From Candidatus Kuenenbacteria bacterium (GTDB lineage: Bacteria > Patescibacteriota > Patescibacteriia > UBA2591 > PGYQ01): 13,251 nucleotides of DNA. Both the position numbers and the translations under genes were made by a program. The notes under the pieces were generated by a model. That model was not told the origin of the DNA and did no database searches. It saw only the letters and a program-made list of their open reading frames with translations. Where the stretch lies: NCBI GenBank assembly GCA_016209005.1, contig JACQWZ010000119.1:1-13251 (forward strand). Reading direction: 5' to 3'. Shown piece after piece: positions 1 to 6,583 of this stretch (its first letter is position 1; every line of letters starts with the position of its first letter).

Positions 1-138
1 ATCATAAGGACTCGATTTTGTAGGGTCAGCTAAGTTTGGATTTACAGACCGAGTTTGAATTAGTTTCTGTAAAAACTCAATCTGTTCCGCTTTTGATTTT
101 TCTATTTCATTTATTATTTTTAATTTAATATTAGTCAT
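1..138 (-). CDS. Probable M20-family metallopeptidase/deacylase, N-terminus only (runs off window)
   Basis: An open frame of exactly 46 codons runs from an ATG at 138 to the left window edge without a stop, on the strand shared by the next five genes. It reads MTNIKLKIINEIEKSK and continues with FLQKLIQTRSVNP. A helix followed by L-x-x-L-I-x-x-x-S-V-N-P is the usual opening of M20 enzymes (ArgE, DapE, carboxypeptidase G2-like), which are zinc-dependent amidohydrolases acting on N-acyl amino acids or dipeptides. None of the metal ligands lie in the visible part, so the family call rests on this short motif alone and the substrate cannot be told. No Shine-Dalgarno is visible; the leader is AT-rich. 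The frame is fairly sure; the family is a reasonable guess. Confidence 0.55.
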   Translation of the reverse strand, partial: MTNIKLKIINEIEKSKAEQIEFLQKLIQTRSVNPNLADPTKSSPYD

Positions 139-154
139 AAATTTATTTAATTTA

Positions 155-182
155 ATTTTGAATTTAGAATTTCGAATTTTGA
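155..182. repeat. Tandem heptamer array, 4 x ATTTNGA
   Basis: Four contiguous 7-base units (ATTTTGA, ATTTAGA, ATTTCGA, ATTTTGA) end directly against the palindrome at 181-200. The array belongs to the family of degenerate heptad arrays that fills most gaps in this window. Confidence 0.7.
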
Positions 183-200
183 TCCGCCAACTGGCGGATC
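181..200. repeat. Short GC-rich palindrome, GATCCGCC-AACT-GGCGGATC
   Basis: Perfect 8-bp arms around a 4-base centre (9-bp arms if the centre is taken as AC). It is strikingly GC-rich for this DNA. A near copy of the core (CCGTCAGCTGGCGG) lies inside rpmE at 10079-10092, and the first half (ATCCGCCAAC) recurs exactly at 10685-10694. This suggests a dispersed palindromic element. It could also form a small hairpin in transcripts of either strand. Confidence 0.75.
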
Positions 201-240
201 GAATGTATGAATGTTTGAAAATTAAATCATTGAAAATTGA

Positions 241-268
241 TTGAAAATTAGAAATTGAAAATTGAAAA
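241..268. repeat. Tandem heptamer array, 4 x TTGAAAA-like
   Basis: Units TTGAAAA, TTAGAAA, TTGAAAA, TTGAAAA are contiguous, with further out-of-phase TTGAAAA copies just to the left. It ends 15 bases from the stop codon of the kinase gene. No terminator hairpin with a T-run is seen between the kinase and the peptidase gene. Confidence 0.7.
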
Positions 269-283
269 TTTTACAAATTTTTC

Positions 284-982
284 TTAAAATTTTTGCTTAT
301 TTTCCTCTATCGTTGTTCCTTTAAAAATTTTGTTGGATAAAAAATTATCTACATTTTTAAGATCGTTGCCTTTTAAAACAATTACTTTTAGTTTAAGTTT
401 TTCCGCTAGTTTTGAAGCAATTGGATCAAATGGTAAATTTGCTCCGGGATTCCATTTATTTCCAACTATTTTTCTAAAATCGCGCCAATTAATTTTTTCT
501 AATGGCTTGGCATCTTTGTATTTTTTTGGATCTTTGTTAAAAACAAAAGAAATGTTGCTTAAATTAATGACAATTTTTGCCTTATATGCTTGGGCTAATT
601 TTGTCGCGACAAAATCAGTTGACCATCCTGGCTTCCAACCTCCAGCAATAATTATTTTTTCTTTTATTTCTTTTTTTATTTTTTGAGGATTGGTAATAAT
701 TTTTGGATAAGCGTAATTTCTAAAAATAGTTCTTAAAAGATGGGCGTTAATTCTTGTTCCATGGATGCCTATCCAATCAATATCTTCTTTGGCAATTTTC
801 GTAATTTTTCTTGCGCTTTTTTGATAATTTCTTGCTATTTTCCCTCCACCAGAAATAATAAAAAATCTCTTTTCTTTTTTTAAATATTTCAAAATTAAAT
901 TTCTGAATTTTTTCAAAAAAATAAAATCAATCTCATCTGGAACAATTAATGAACCTCCGAGAGAAATGATGATAGTTTCCAT
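284..982 (-). CDS. pyrH: UMP kinase, archaeal-type amino-acid-kinase fold
   Basis: At 232 residues this has the family length. It would phosphorylate UMP to UDP with ATP in the cytosol, feeding pyrimidine nucleotide synthesis. Visible family blocks, in order: phosphate-binding SLGGSLIVP (7-15), SGGGKIAR (44-51), GGWKPGWSTD (114-123), the nucleotide-binding stretch beginning NLSNISFVFNKDPKK (140-154), DPIASKLAEKLKLKVIVLKG (186-205) and a C-terminal GTTI (222-225). This set matches archaeal/thermophile UMP kinases (for example the Pyrococcus enzyme) better than the usual bacterial hexameric PyrH. The ATG at 982 follows a run of seven T with no Shine-Dalgarno. Isopentenyl phosphate kinase is a related alternative, but the NxSNxxFVFxKDPKK block favours UMP kinase. 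Upstream lie a MITE and heptad arrays, so it may have its own transcript. Confidence 0.82.
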   Translation of the reverse strand: METIIISLGGSLIVPDEIDFIFLKKFRNLILKYLKKEKRFFIISGGGKIARNYQKSARKITKIAKEDIDWIGIHGTRINAHLLRTIFRNYAYPKIITNPQKIKKEIKEKIIIAGGWKPGWSTDFVATKLAQAYKAKIVINLSNISFVFNKDPKKYKDAKPLEKINWRDFRKIVGNKWNPGANLPFDPIASKLAEKLKLKVIVLKGNDLKNVDNFLSNKIFKGTTIEENKQKF

Positions 983-989
983 AAAAAAA

Positions 990-1030
990 GTTAAAAGTTT
1001 AAAGTTAAAAATTAAAAGTTAAAGTTAATA
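990..1030. repeat. Tandem heptamer array, GTTAAAA family (left arm)
   Basis: Units GTTAAAA, GTTTAAA, GTTAAAA, ATTAAAA, a 6-base GTTAAA and GTTAATA run into the MITE's target duplication. It is the reverse complement of the AACTTTA-type array at 1210-1258 and of the units inside tgt at 1546-1580. Confidence 0.75.
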
Positions 1031-1033
1031 GTT

Positions 1034-1149
1034 CAGGAGTTACGCATTATTAATGTGCATTTGGCTAATATTAGCTAAAAATGAAAAATTAACAAAAATT
1101 CAATTTTCGCTAACTTTAGCCATTTTTTGATTAAACTGCGTAAGTCCTG
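1034..1149. mobile_element. 116-bp MITE with 13-bp terminal inverted repeats
   Basis: Ends CAGGAGTTACGCA (1034-1046) and TGCGTAAGTCCTG (1137-1149) are inverted repeats with one mismatch. TAGTT occurs directly before (1029-1033) and directly after (1150-1154), a 5-bp target-site duplication. A second, internal inverted pair lies at 1062-1075 and 1109-1122 (12 of 14 matching), so most of the element could fold into one hairpin. There is no coding capacity, so it must be moved in trans. The end sequence recurs 13 of 13 at 13116-13128. Confidence 0.85.
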
Positions 1150-1209
1150 TAGTTTAAAGTTTAATAAAATTAATTTAAAAATTAAAATAATAGCATTTTT
1201 ATATTTTTT

Positions 1210-1258
1210 AACTTTTAACTTAAAACTGTAACTTTACACTTTGCACTTTAAACTTTTA
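1210..1258. repeat. Tandem heptamer array, AACTTTA family (right arm)
   Basis: Seven contiguous 7-base units: AACTTTT, AACTTAA, AACTGTA, ACTTTAC, ACTTTGC, ACTTTAA, ACTTTTA. It is complementary to the array at 990-1030 across the MITE. Confidence 0.7.
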
Positions 1259-1305
1259 ACTATTTATGTTTATTTACGTTAATAGATTAGTGGTTGACTT
1301 TATCC

Positions 1306-2466
1306 TTATAAAACTCCTTCTTTAATCTCCTTTCTAATTCTTTCCATCAATCCTAAATAAAAAGCTAAATTGTGAATTGTCACCAAGCGAAATCCAAGCG
1401 ATTCATTGGTCATAAAAAGATGTCTTAAATAAGCGCGAGAATAATTTTGACAAGTATAACAATCGCAATTTAAATCTATCGGCTGTAAATCAAATTCAAA
1501 TTGCGAATTAGTAATCCGTATTATTTCATAAAAATCTTTTTCATCAACTTTTAACTTTAAACTTTTAACTTTAAACTTGTATAAAGTTCCATGTCTGGCA
1601 TTTCGCGTTGGAATAACACAATCAAACATATCAATTCCTCTTTTTACTGCTTCAACAATTTCTTCTGGTTTGCCTACACCCATTAAATAATGCGATTTAT
1701 TTTCTGGCAAAATTGGAACAACGCAATCCAAAACTTCCAGCATTTTTTTTCTTGGTTCACCAACAGCTAATCCACCAATTGCATATCCATCAAAATTAAT
1801 TTTTGCCAAATCTTTCGCGCTCTGCAAACGCAATCTTTTGTATGTTCCACCCTGAACAATACAAAATAATTTTTGATCCTTTGTTTTATTTTTTAACAAA
1901 TATTCTTGCGATCGTTTTGCCCATCTTGTTGTTAATTCCATGGCTTGTTTTGTTTTTTTATAATCACACGGCAAAGCAACACATTGATCTAAAACCATAA
2001 TAACATCAGAACCCAAAATTATTTGAATTTCAACGGCTTTTTCTGGAGATAAAAAAATTTTTTTTCCATCCACTTCAGAATAAAATTCAATCCCCTCTTC
2101 TGAAAATTTTACCTCACTTAATTTTTGTTCTTTAGTCAATAAATTATTTCTCACTCTTTCTCCTAAAGAATAAGCCTGAAATCCTCCAGAATCTGTCAAA
2201 ATAGGACTATTCCAATTTATAAATTTATGCAATCCGCCAGCTTTTTTAATTACTGTTGTGCCCGGTCTCAACATTAAATGATAAGTATTTGAAAGAATAA
2301 TTTGGCTTTTTAAAGATTTAACTTCTTCAGAAGTTAAATTTTTTATTGCTCCCTTGGTAGCAATCGGCATAAAAAAAGGTCCCTCAATATCACCATGCGA
2401 AGTTTTTAATAAACTCAATCGTGCTCGCGATTTTTTTGATTTTTTAATCAATTGAAATTGCGTCAT
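1306..2466 (-). CDS. tgt: tRNA-guanine transglycosylase (queuine/preQ1 tRNA-ribosyltransferase)
   Basis: Exchanges guanine-34 of GUN-anticodon tRNAs for a queuosine precursor base (preQ1 in typical bacteria). With the ATG at 2466 it has 386 residues and opens FQLIKKSKKSRARLSLL, like the F-x-L-x(6-7)-RARxGxL start of other TGTs. An ATG at 2502 would add 12 residues and overlap the upstream gene further. Landmarks: TDSGGFQ (91-97, catalytic Asp), DMFDCVIPTRNAR (279-291, nucleophile Asp), zinc ligands C334, C336, C339 and H365. The start overlaps the end of the upstream membrane-protein gene by 23 bases, so co-transcription and coupled translation are likely. Residues 296-307 are an insert encoded by five AACTTTA-type heptamers. 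No other queuosine gene is in view. Confidence 0.95.
   Translation of the reverse strand: MTQFQLIKKSKKSRARLSLLKTSHGDIEGPFFMPIATKGAIKNLTSEEVKSLKSQIILSNTYHLMLRPGTTVIKKAGGLHKFINWNSPILTDSGGFQAYSLGERVRNNLLTKEQKLSEVKFSEEGIEFYSEVDGKKIFLSPEKAVEIQIILGSDVIMVLDQCVALPCDYKKTKQAMELTTRWAKRSQEYLLKNKTKDQKLFCIVQGGTYKRLRLQSAKDLAKINFDGYAIGGLAVGEPRKKMLEVLDCVVPILPENKSHYLMGVGKPEEIVEAVKRGIDMFDCVIPTRNARHGTLYKFKVKSLKLKVDEKDFYEIIRITNSQFEFDLQPIDLNCDCYTCQNYSRAYLRHLFMTNESLGFRLVTIHNLAFYLGLMERIRKEIKEGVL
1546..1580. repeat. Five tandem heptamers inside tgt
   Basis: AACTTTT, AACTTTA, AACTTTT, AACTTTA, AACTTGT are contiguous and in frame with tgt on the other strand, encoding YKFKVKSLKLKV. The same units make up the non-coding array beside the gene at 1210-1258. 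Confidence 0.8.
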
Positions 2467-4336
2467 ATGATGTTGAAATGGAATCTTGAATAAATTCATC
2501 ATCTGCTTTTAAAAAAGTTTGTTTTAATAAAATAATTGATTCTTCTAGCCATTCTGGTTTTATGCTTAATTTAAAATTTGCTTCAATTTTAGTTTCAGAA
2601 AATGGCTCACCAACATAAGTTGGTAGCCAATTAATTTCCCAACTCACTTCGCGAGTTTCTGAATTGTATTTTATTTCACCGGTTGTAACTTTACTTTCTT
2701 CTTTCCATTCCACATTTTCAGGCAAAAAAGTAGACACTCTAATATTTTTTAAATTATTCATCGCATTATTTAATTTCCAATTAACTTGATATTCGCTTTT
2801 ATTATCTATTTTTGGTGGCCAAACTCCATTACCCAAATATTCTGTTTCAATTTTAAGTTTTGCTTGCGTTTTAATTTTTGTTATAACTTTTTCTGTATTT
2901 ATTTCAAAATCACTTTGCTCTAATTCGCCTATTTTTGCCTTTGCTTTGACAATACTTTCTAAATAAAAATCTTTTGGAAAATTTTCTTTATATTCAGCTT
3001 CGCTTTCGCTGGAAAATATTTTGTCTTGAAGTGTAATTTTAAAAGGAATACTTCCTTCTTCTCCTGGCTTTAAAGAAAAAATTTGCGGAATTTGATCTCC
3101 AGACCATATTAAAAAAGCATTATCCTCTATTGAATTAAGAAACTTATAAAAAGCAGAAGAATTTCGGCTAACTAATTCTAATTCGCGAGGCAATATTTTT
3201 GTCTCTAATTTTTGCCATCGCAAATTAGAACTAACCAATCTTGTTTCAAAAATTAAATTCTTAATTTCTGCTTCTCCGTTATTTTTATAAAAAATTTCAT
3301 ACTCTAAAACATCTCCCAAATTAGCCGACTGATTTGCAGATATTTGAGAATTTATTCTTAATTCAACAAATAAATTAGAAGCGATTAGAGAAACCATGCT
3401 AGTTTTTTCCGCTTGCAAACGAAATTTATTATCTTGATCAATAATTCCCAAACTTGCTTTTAATTCTTTAATTTCTCCAACAGCGCCTTTCATTTCTCCT
3501 TTTATTTTTAATTTTTTTTCTTCTCCGGGTTGAAGATTACTAAAAAACCAAATATTTTCATCACTCTGTAAAATTTCCGGTTCAGATTTTATTAATTTAA
3601 AATTTTCTGGATATTTAATAATAATTTTAATAGCATCTAATGGTAAAAGGGTGTCGTTTTTATATTTAATTTCATACTCTATTAGCCCATCGGCCAAAAC
3701 TTTTTCTGGCGCATTAATATCTAAAACAACACTAGCTTTATTTAAAATAGTTGTGATTGAATTTTTCTTTTCAAAATAAGATGAGGAAAAATTAATTGGT
3801 TTATAATTTAAAATCGCGCTAATTGTTTTTGAAGTTCCTACCTCTCCCAAAAATTGTCCGAGAATTTTAATTTGCTTTTTTTCTCCAGCTTTTATTTTTT
3901 TTATTTTCCAAATATTAGAATTTTCAATTGATTTTAATGAAGAAAATTTTAATTTAAAATCCGAAGGAAATTTAATTTCCACTGATAAATCAATTAAATC
4001 TATTGCTTCTTGATTGTCTAAATTAATTAGATAAGACACTTCGCTGCCAGAAGATATTTCTGTCGGACCTTCAATTTGAAAAACAAGTTTTTCTCCGGAA
4101 AATTTCGCTTGTTTATTAAAAATCAAAAAACCAACCACTGAAATTCCAAATATAACAAACAAAAAAAATAAAACTCCCATTAAAATTTGAATCGCTTTAT
4201 TTTTTTCTTTATGCTCTAAACGAGAAAAATCAAACTCGCCCTTTCTTTTTTCCGTATTATAAATTTCATCCAAATTATTTTCGATTTTTTTCTGTTTATT
4301 ATTTTCTATTTCTTTGGTTTTAAAATTAAAAGACAT
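2444..4336 (-). CDS. Single-TM protein with large extracytoplasmic DUF11-like beta-repeat region
   Basis: At 630 residues, I do not recognise a named family. Residues 1-46 are charged and probably cytoplasmic. A hydrophobic helix follows at about 47-73 (VLFFLFVIFGISVVGFLIF), with no signal-peptidase site. The rest is polar and beta-rich, about four domains of 110-160 residues (roughly 83-203, 203-318, 323-490, 493-620). Each opens with an EISSGSEVSYLINLDN-like or ANLGDVLEYEIFYKNN-like strand pair and ends with a W-x(n)-L-x-P-G-E-x-x-x-I/L step. That pattern resembles DUF11/CARDB-type immunoglobulin-like repeats of surface proteins. A cell-envelope structural or adhesion role is inference. ATG 4336 is chosen over a TTG two codons earlier. 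It overlaps tgt by 23 bases. Confidence 0.75.
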   Translation of the reverse strand: MSFNFKTKEIENNKQKKIENNLDEIYNTEKRKGEFDFSRLEHKEKNKAIQILMGVLFFLFVIFGISVVGFLIFNKQAKFSGEKLVFQIEGPTEISSGSEVSYLINLDNQEAIDLIDLSVEIKFPSDFKLKFSSLKSIENSNIWKIKKIKAGEKKQIKILGQFLGEVGTSKTISAILNYKPINFSSSYFEKKNSITTILNKASVVLDINAPEKVLADGLIEYEIKYKNDTLLPLDAIKIIIKYPENFKLIKSEPEILQSDENIWFFSNLQPGEEKKLKIKGEMKGAVGEIKELKASLGIIDQDNKFRLQAEKTSMVSLIASNLFVELRINSQISANQSANLGDVLEYEIFYKNNGEAEIKNLIFETRLVSSNLRWQKLETKILPRELELVSRNSSAFYKFLNSIEDNAFLIWSGDQIPQIFSLKPGEEGSIPFKITLQDKIFSSESEAEYKENFPKDFYLESIVKAKAKIGELEQSDFEINTEKVITKIKTQAKLKIETEYLGNGVWPPKIDNKSEYQVNWKLNNAMNNLKNIRVSTFLPENVEWKEESKVTTGEIKYNSETREVSWEINWLPTYVGEPFSETKIEANFKLSIKPEWLEESIILLKQTFLKADDEFIQDSISTSYDAISID

Positions 4337-4381
4337 AATCAAAAAATTATAAATTTTAAATCAATTTTAAAATCTGTTGAC

Positions 4382-4406
4382 TCTGTTGGCTCCATAGTCC
4401 CTCTTA
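4382..4406. repeat. 25-bp dispersed repeat, copy 1
   Basis: This matches 5110-5134 in 23 of 25 positions, same orientation (shared core CTCCATAGTCC). The two copies flank the flavin oxidoreductase gene. Copy 1 forms most of the left half of the hairpin at 4386-4421. Confidence 0.75.
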
Positions 4407-4421
4407 GGGCTGTGGAGCCAA
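4386..4421. repeat. Stable hairpin after the flavin oxidoreductase gene
   Basis: Arms TTGGCTCCA and TGGAGCCAA pair perfectly over 9 bp. Inside, CCCT pairs with AGGG around a 3-base loop, with a mismatch and a bulge between. It is unusually GC-rich for the region. On the minus strand it lies 42 bases past the stop at 4463. It has no T-run, so it is not a classical terminator, though it could halt or protect transcript ends. Confidence 0.65.
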
Positions 4422-4442
4422 AATGCAAATTTATTTGATCTA

Positions 4443-4474
4443 TTGGTTCCAGGGCTACGCCACTATGGAACTAA
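4443..4474. repeat. Second hairpin of the same family, spanning the stop codon of the flavin gene
   Basis: TTGGTTCCA (4443-4451) pairs with TGGAACTAA (4466-4474) in 8 of 9 positions. Its minus-strand form TTAGTTCCATAGT is close to the dispersed repeat's TTAGCTCCATAGT. The TAG at 4465-4463 and the codons for the last residues (L-V-P) are part of the repeat. Confidence 0.65.
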
Positions 4475-5038
4475 TGGAGGATTAAATTTTTTTAAAGTTT
4501 CACAAATTTTATTTGCTAAATCTTTGACTGATTTTAAACCTTCTTTATCTTTTTTAATTGGAGTTTTTAAAATACCGCCGAAATGATTATTATCGCCAAC
4601 AACAATCATGCCATGAATATGCATCCAAGTATGAATATTTTGAATTGTATATTCTTGCCCTCCATTTCTTGCATGCCCAATAGCAATCGCTCCGCCAATT
4701 TTATTTTTTAATAAAAATCCATTGCGTCTTAATAAAATCGTTCTATCAAAAAAACTTTTTAGTTGTCCGGAAACTCCGCCAAAATATGTGGGCGAACTAA
4801 CAATAATAGCGTCCGCATTTTCTAAAAGAGGAAGTAATTTCGTCATTTCATCTTGTTGGAAACATTTTTTTTGTTTATCACAAACCCCGCAAGATAAACA
4901 AGGATTAATTTTATATTGAGAGAGAAAAATTTTTTCAACTTCAAATTTTTTCTTAGAAAAAATTTCTAAAAAATCATTAATTGCTTTCTCATTATTTCCA
5001 TTTTTGGTCGGGCTTCCCGAAATACCTAAAATTTTCAT
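4463..5038 (-). CDS. Flavodoxin-fold NAD(P)H-dependent FMN reductase / iron-sulfur flavoprotein-like
   Basis: This 191-residue protein has a flavodoxin-like fold. The FMN phosphate loop GISGSPTKNGNNEKA lies at 5-19, and SSPTYFGGVSGQLKSFFDR (81-99) is the second flavin-binding segment. Between them PCLSCGVCDKQKKC places cysteines at 47, 50, 53 and 59. The C-x2-C-x2-C-x5-C spacing matches the [4Fe-4S] site of archaeal iron-sulfur flavoproteins, but many plain family members carry a similar cluster, so a bound cluster is possible, not shown. The role would be cytosolic electron transfer or flavin/quinone reduction; the substrate is unknown. The C-terminal residues PLVP and the stop lie in a repeat hairpin. 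The gene is flanked by two copies of a 25-bp repeat. Confidence 0.85.
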   Translation of the reverse strand: MKILGISGSPTKNGNNEKAINDFLEIFSKKKFEVEKIFLSQYKINPCLSCGVCDKQKKCFQQDEMTKLLPLLENADAIIVSSPTYFGGVSGQLKSFFDRTILLRRNGFLLKNKIGGAIAIGHARNGGQEYTIQNIHTWMHIHGMIVVGDNNHFGGILKTPIKKDKEGLKSVKDLANKICETLKKFNPPLVP

Positions 5039-5109
5039 ATTGAGTAAATAAAATAAATACTTCTATAAAAATTTTTATTAAAATATTAACGATATGTTTC
5101 CCCACTCAA

Positions 5110-5134
5110 TCTGTTAGCTCCATAGTCCTTCTTA
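5110..5134. repeat. 25-bp dispersed repeat, copy 2
   Basis: 23 of 25 positions match 4382-4406. This copy lacks the right half that makes the hairpin at 4386-4421. It lies about 70 bases upstream of the flavin gene start. The rest of this 185-base gap holds two TTCGTAAGA direct repeats (5163-5171, 5174-5182) and no gene. Confidence 0.75.
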
Positions 5135-5223
5135 AAAATCTACTCTTCTAATGAAGTTGAACTTCGTAAGAATTTCGTAAGACAAATTTTGGATTAAAAA
5201 TAACTTCGTGATGATTAAAAAAA

Positions 5224-6414
5224 TTATAAAACAACAGGGGAAATAAATCCTTTTTGCTCAACATAATTCTTGGAAATAATATATCCATTGGCAAGGCCAA
5301 GCTCGGAAGATAATTTTTTCATTTTAATTAAATCCTTTTCTGTTCCTTTTAGTTTTATCTCGAAAGCCAATTTTTTTTCTAAGATCGCATCTATTTCCGC
5401 TGTATTACGCTTATTATAAAAACTCACTTGCCCATATTGAAACAGTTGATTGATCACTGCATTTTCAATAAGCTGAGCTTCATTGATATTACCGATAATA
5501 TTTAATAATCCAGTATCGCTAAAATATACTTTCTTGCCACCAGCTATCGAACGATCTATACCTTTGGTATAACGTGGTAATAATTTAATAATAAAAACTC
5601 CTTGTAAAAATTCTAAATAATTATATATTTTGGGACGATTAACACTAAGTTCGCTTGAAATTTTTGAAATATCAAGCATAGATCCAATGCGAGGGACTAA
5701 AAGTAAAAGTAAATCGCGCAATTCTTGAATATCTTTATAATCTGAAAGTATTTTAAGATCTTTTTCAAAAAAAGACGCAAAAATATTTTTTAAAATTTGT
5801 TTTTTTATTTCATGAGATTCTTCTAATGCTACCGCTGGGAATCCGCCAAAATGCAAATACATTTCATAGTCAGTCTCATATTTTTTATGAAAAAAAATAT
5901 CACTTAAAGCAACAGCTTTTGTTATATCGATTTGACCAGATTCCTCAAAAGAAAGTTTATTTTGAAAATAAAGATATTCTTTAAAACTCAAAGGATTTAA
6001 TTGAAAAATAAATTTTCTTCCAGAAAGTGATTCTGGAAAAAAATTTTTAAGATAATAATTTGACGAGCCTGTAACAATAAATTTCACTTGATAATGATCA
6101 ATTAAATATTTAATAATCTTTGTTATCTCAGGGAATATTTGAATTTCATCAATAAACACTGTTAATCTTTCGTTCTTTTTTATTTCCGCCAAAACAATAA
6201 GTTTTTTGAAAATATTATTATAATCAATATCTTCAAAAATTTTTACATCCAAAGGATTTTCAAAATCAAACCACAGTTTTGGTTTGTCTATAAAATTATC
6301 ATACACTTGGCGCATTAATGTAGTTTTTCCCACTTGTCTCATTCCTGTTATTATTAAGGCTTCTTTTCTATCTAAATACTTATTAATTTCATTAATTAAA
6401 ACTCTTGTTGTCAT
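5224..6414 (-). CDS. AAA-family ATPase with C-terminal DUF4143 (AAA_14/DUF4143 protein)
   Basis: 396 residues, the usual length. Walker A GMRQVGKTT (24-32), Walker B LTVFIDEIQ (84-92), sensor-like TGSSN (115-119). A middle segment has the typical YLHFGGFPAVAL (186-197). The C-terminal DUF4143 part carries AEIDAIL (339-345) and AFEIK (350-354), a D-x(n)-E-x-K pattern of PD-(D/E)XK nuclease-like folds. The family is widespread and often genomically mobile; its substrate is not established. Proposed roles include defence, toxin-antitoxin-like or transposition-linked functions. It has its own strong promoter, with a palindrome over the -10 box, which suggests a self-regulated single-gene unit. 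The ATG at 6414 lies about 35 bases after the predicted transcription start. Confidence 0.9.
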   Translation of the reverse strand: MTTRVLINEINKYLDRKEALIITGMRQVGKTTLMRQVYDNFIDKPKLWFDFENPLDVKIFEDIDYNNIFKKLIVLAEIKKNERLTVFIDEIQIFPEITKIIKYLIDHYQVKFIVTGSSNYYLKNFFPESLSGRKFIFQLNPLSFKEYLYFQNKLSFEESGQIDITKAVALSDIFFHKKYETDYEMYLHFGGFPAVALEESHEIKKQILKNIFASFFEKDLKILSDYKDIQELRDLLLLLVPRIGSMLDISKISSELSVNRPKIYNYLEFLQGVFIIKLLPRYTKGIDRSIAGGKKVYFSDTGLLNIIGNINEAQLIENAVINQLFQYGQVSFYNKRNTAEIDAILEKKLAFEIKLKGTEKDLIKMKKLSSELGLANGYIISKNYVEQKGFISPVVL

Positions 6415-6448
6415 AAATGTAAAAAAAATAATACAAATTTACGTATTT

Positions 6449-6466
6449 GTGTAATAATATTATTAC
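6449..6466. promoter_or_regulatory. Perfect 18-bp palindrome TGTAATAATATTATTACA, candidate operator
   Basis: A perfect inverted repeat with no spacer that covers the whole -10 box of the ATPase promoter. Its shape (TGTAA-N8-TTACA) is typical of a dimeric repressor site. Binding there would block polymerase. AT-richness makes chance palindromes easier here, but 18 bp exactly over a -10 box is notable. Confidence 0.5.
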
Positions 6467-6484
6467 ATTATTAATTAACTGTCA
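6456..6484 (-). promoter_or_regulatory. Promoter of the AAA/DUF4143 gene: TTGACA-17-TAATAT
   Basis: On the minus strand a perfect -35 TTGACA (6484-6479) is followed after exactly 17 bases by TAATAT (6461-6456). The predicted start is near 6449, giving a leader of about 35 bases. It lies between scpA and the ATPase gene, so the ATPase need not depend on scpA transcription. Confidence 0.65.
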
Positions 6485-6583
6485 ATTATGTTCGTGAACT
6501 TGAGCAGGGGGGAATATTTTGATTTTTATATTTTTTATTATCACAACATTGTGCAATAAATTACATAAAACTAACACAAAAAA

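Larger units (their letters stand above)
983..1305. other. tgt-pyrH gap: inverted heptad arrays with a MITE inserted between them
   Basis: These 323 bases hold no gene. They consist of a heptad array (990-1030), a 116-bp MITE (1034-1149) with its target duplication, an AT-rich stretch, and a second heptad array (1210-1258) complementary to the first. AGTTAAAAGTTTAAAGT at 989-1005 and its exact reverse complement at 1245-1261 form 17-bp perfect arms. No clear promoter or terminator was found. Confidence 0.7.

Noticed and set aside
5150..5185. Small palindrome GAAGTTGAACTTC plus TTCGTAAGA direct repeats as a terminator for the AAA ATPase gene
   Set aside because: The stem is short, has almost no loop, and lacks a T-run in the correct direction.
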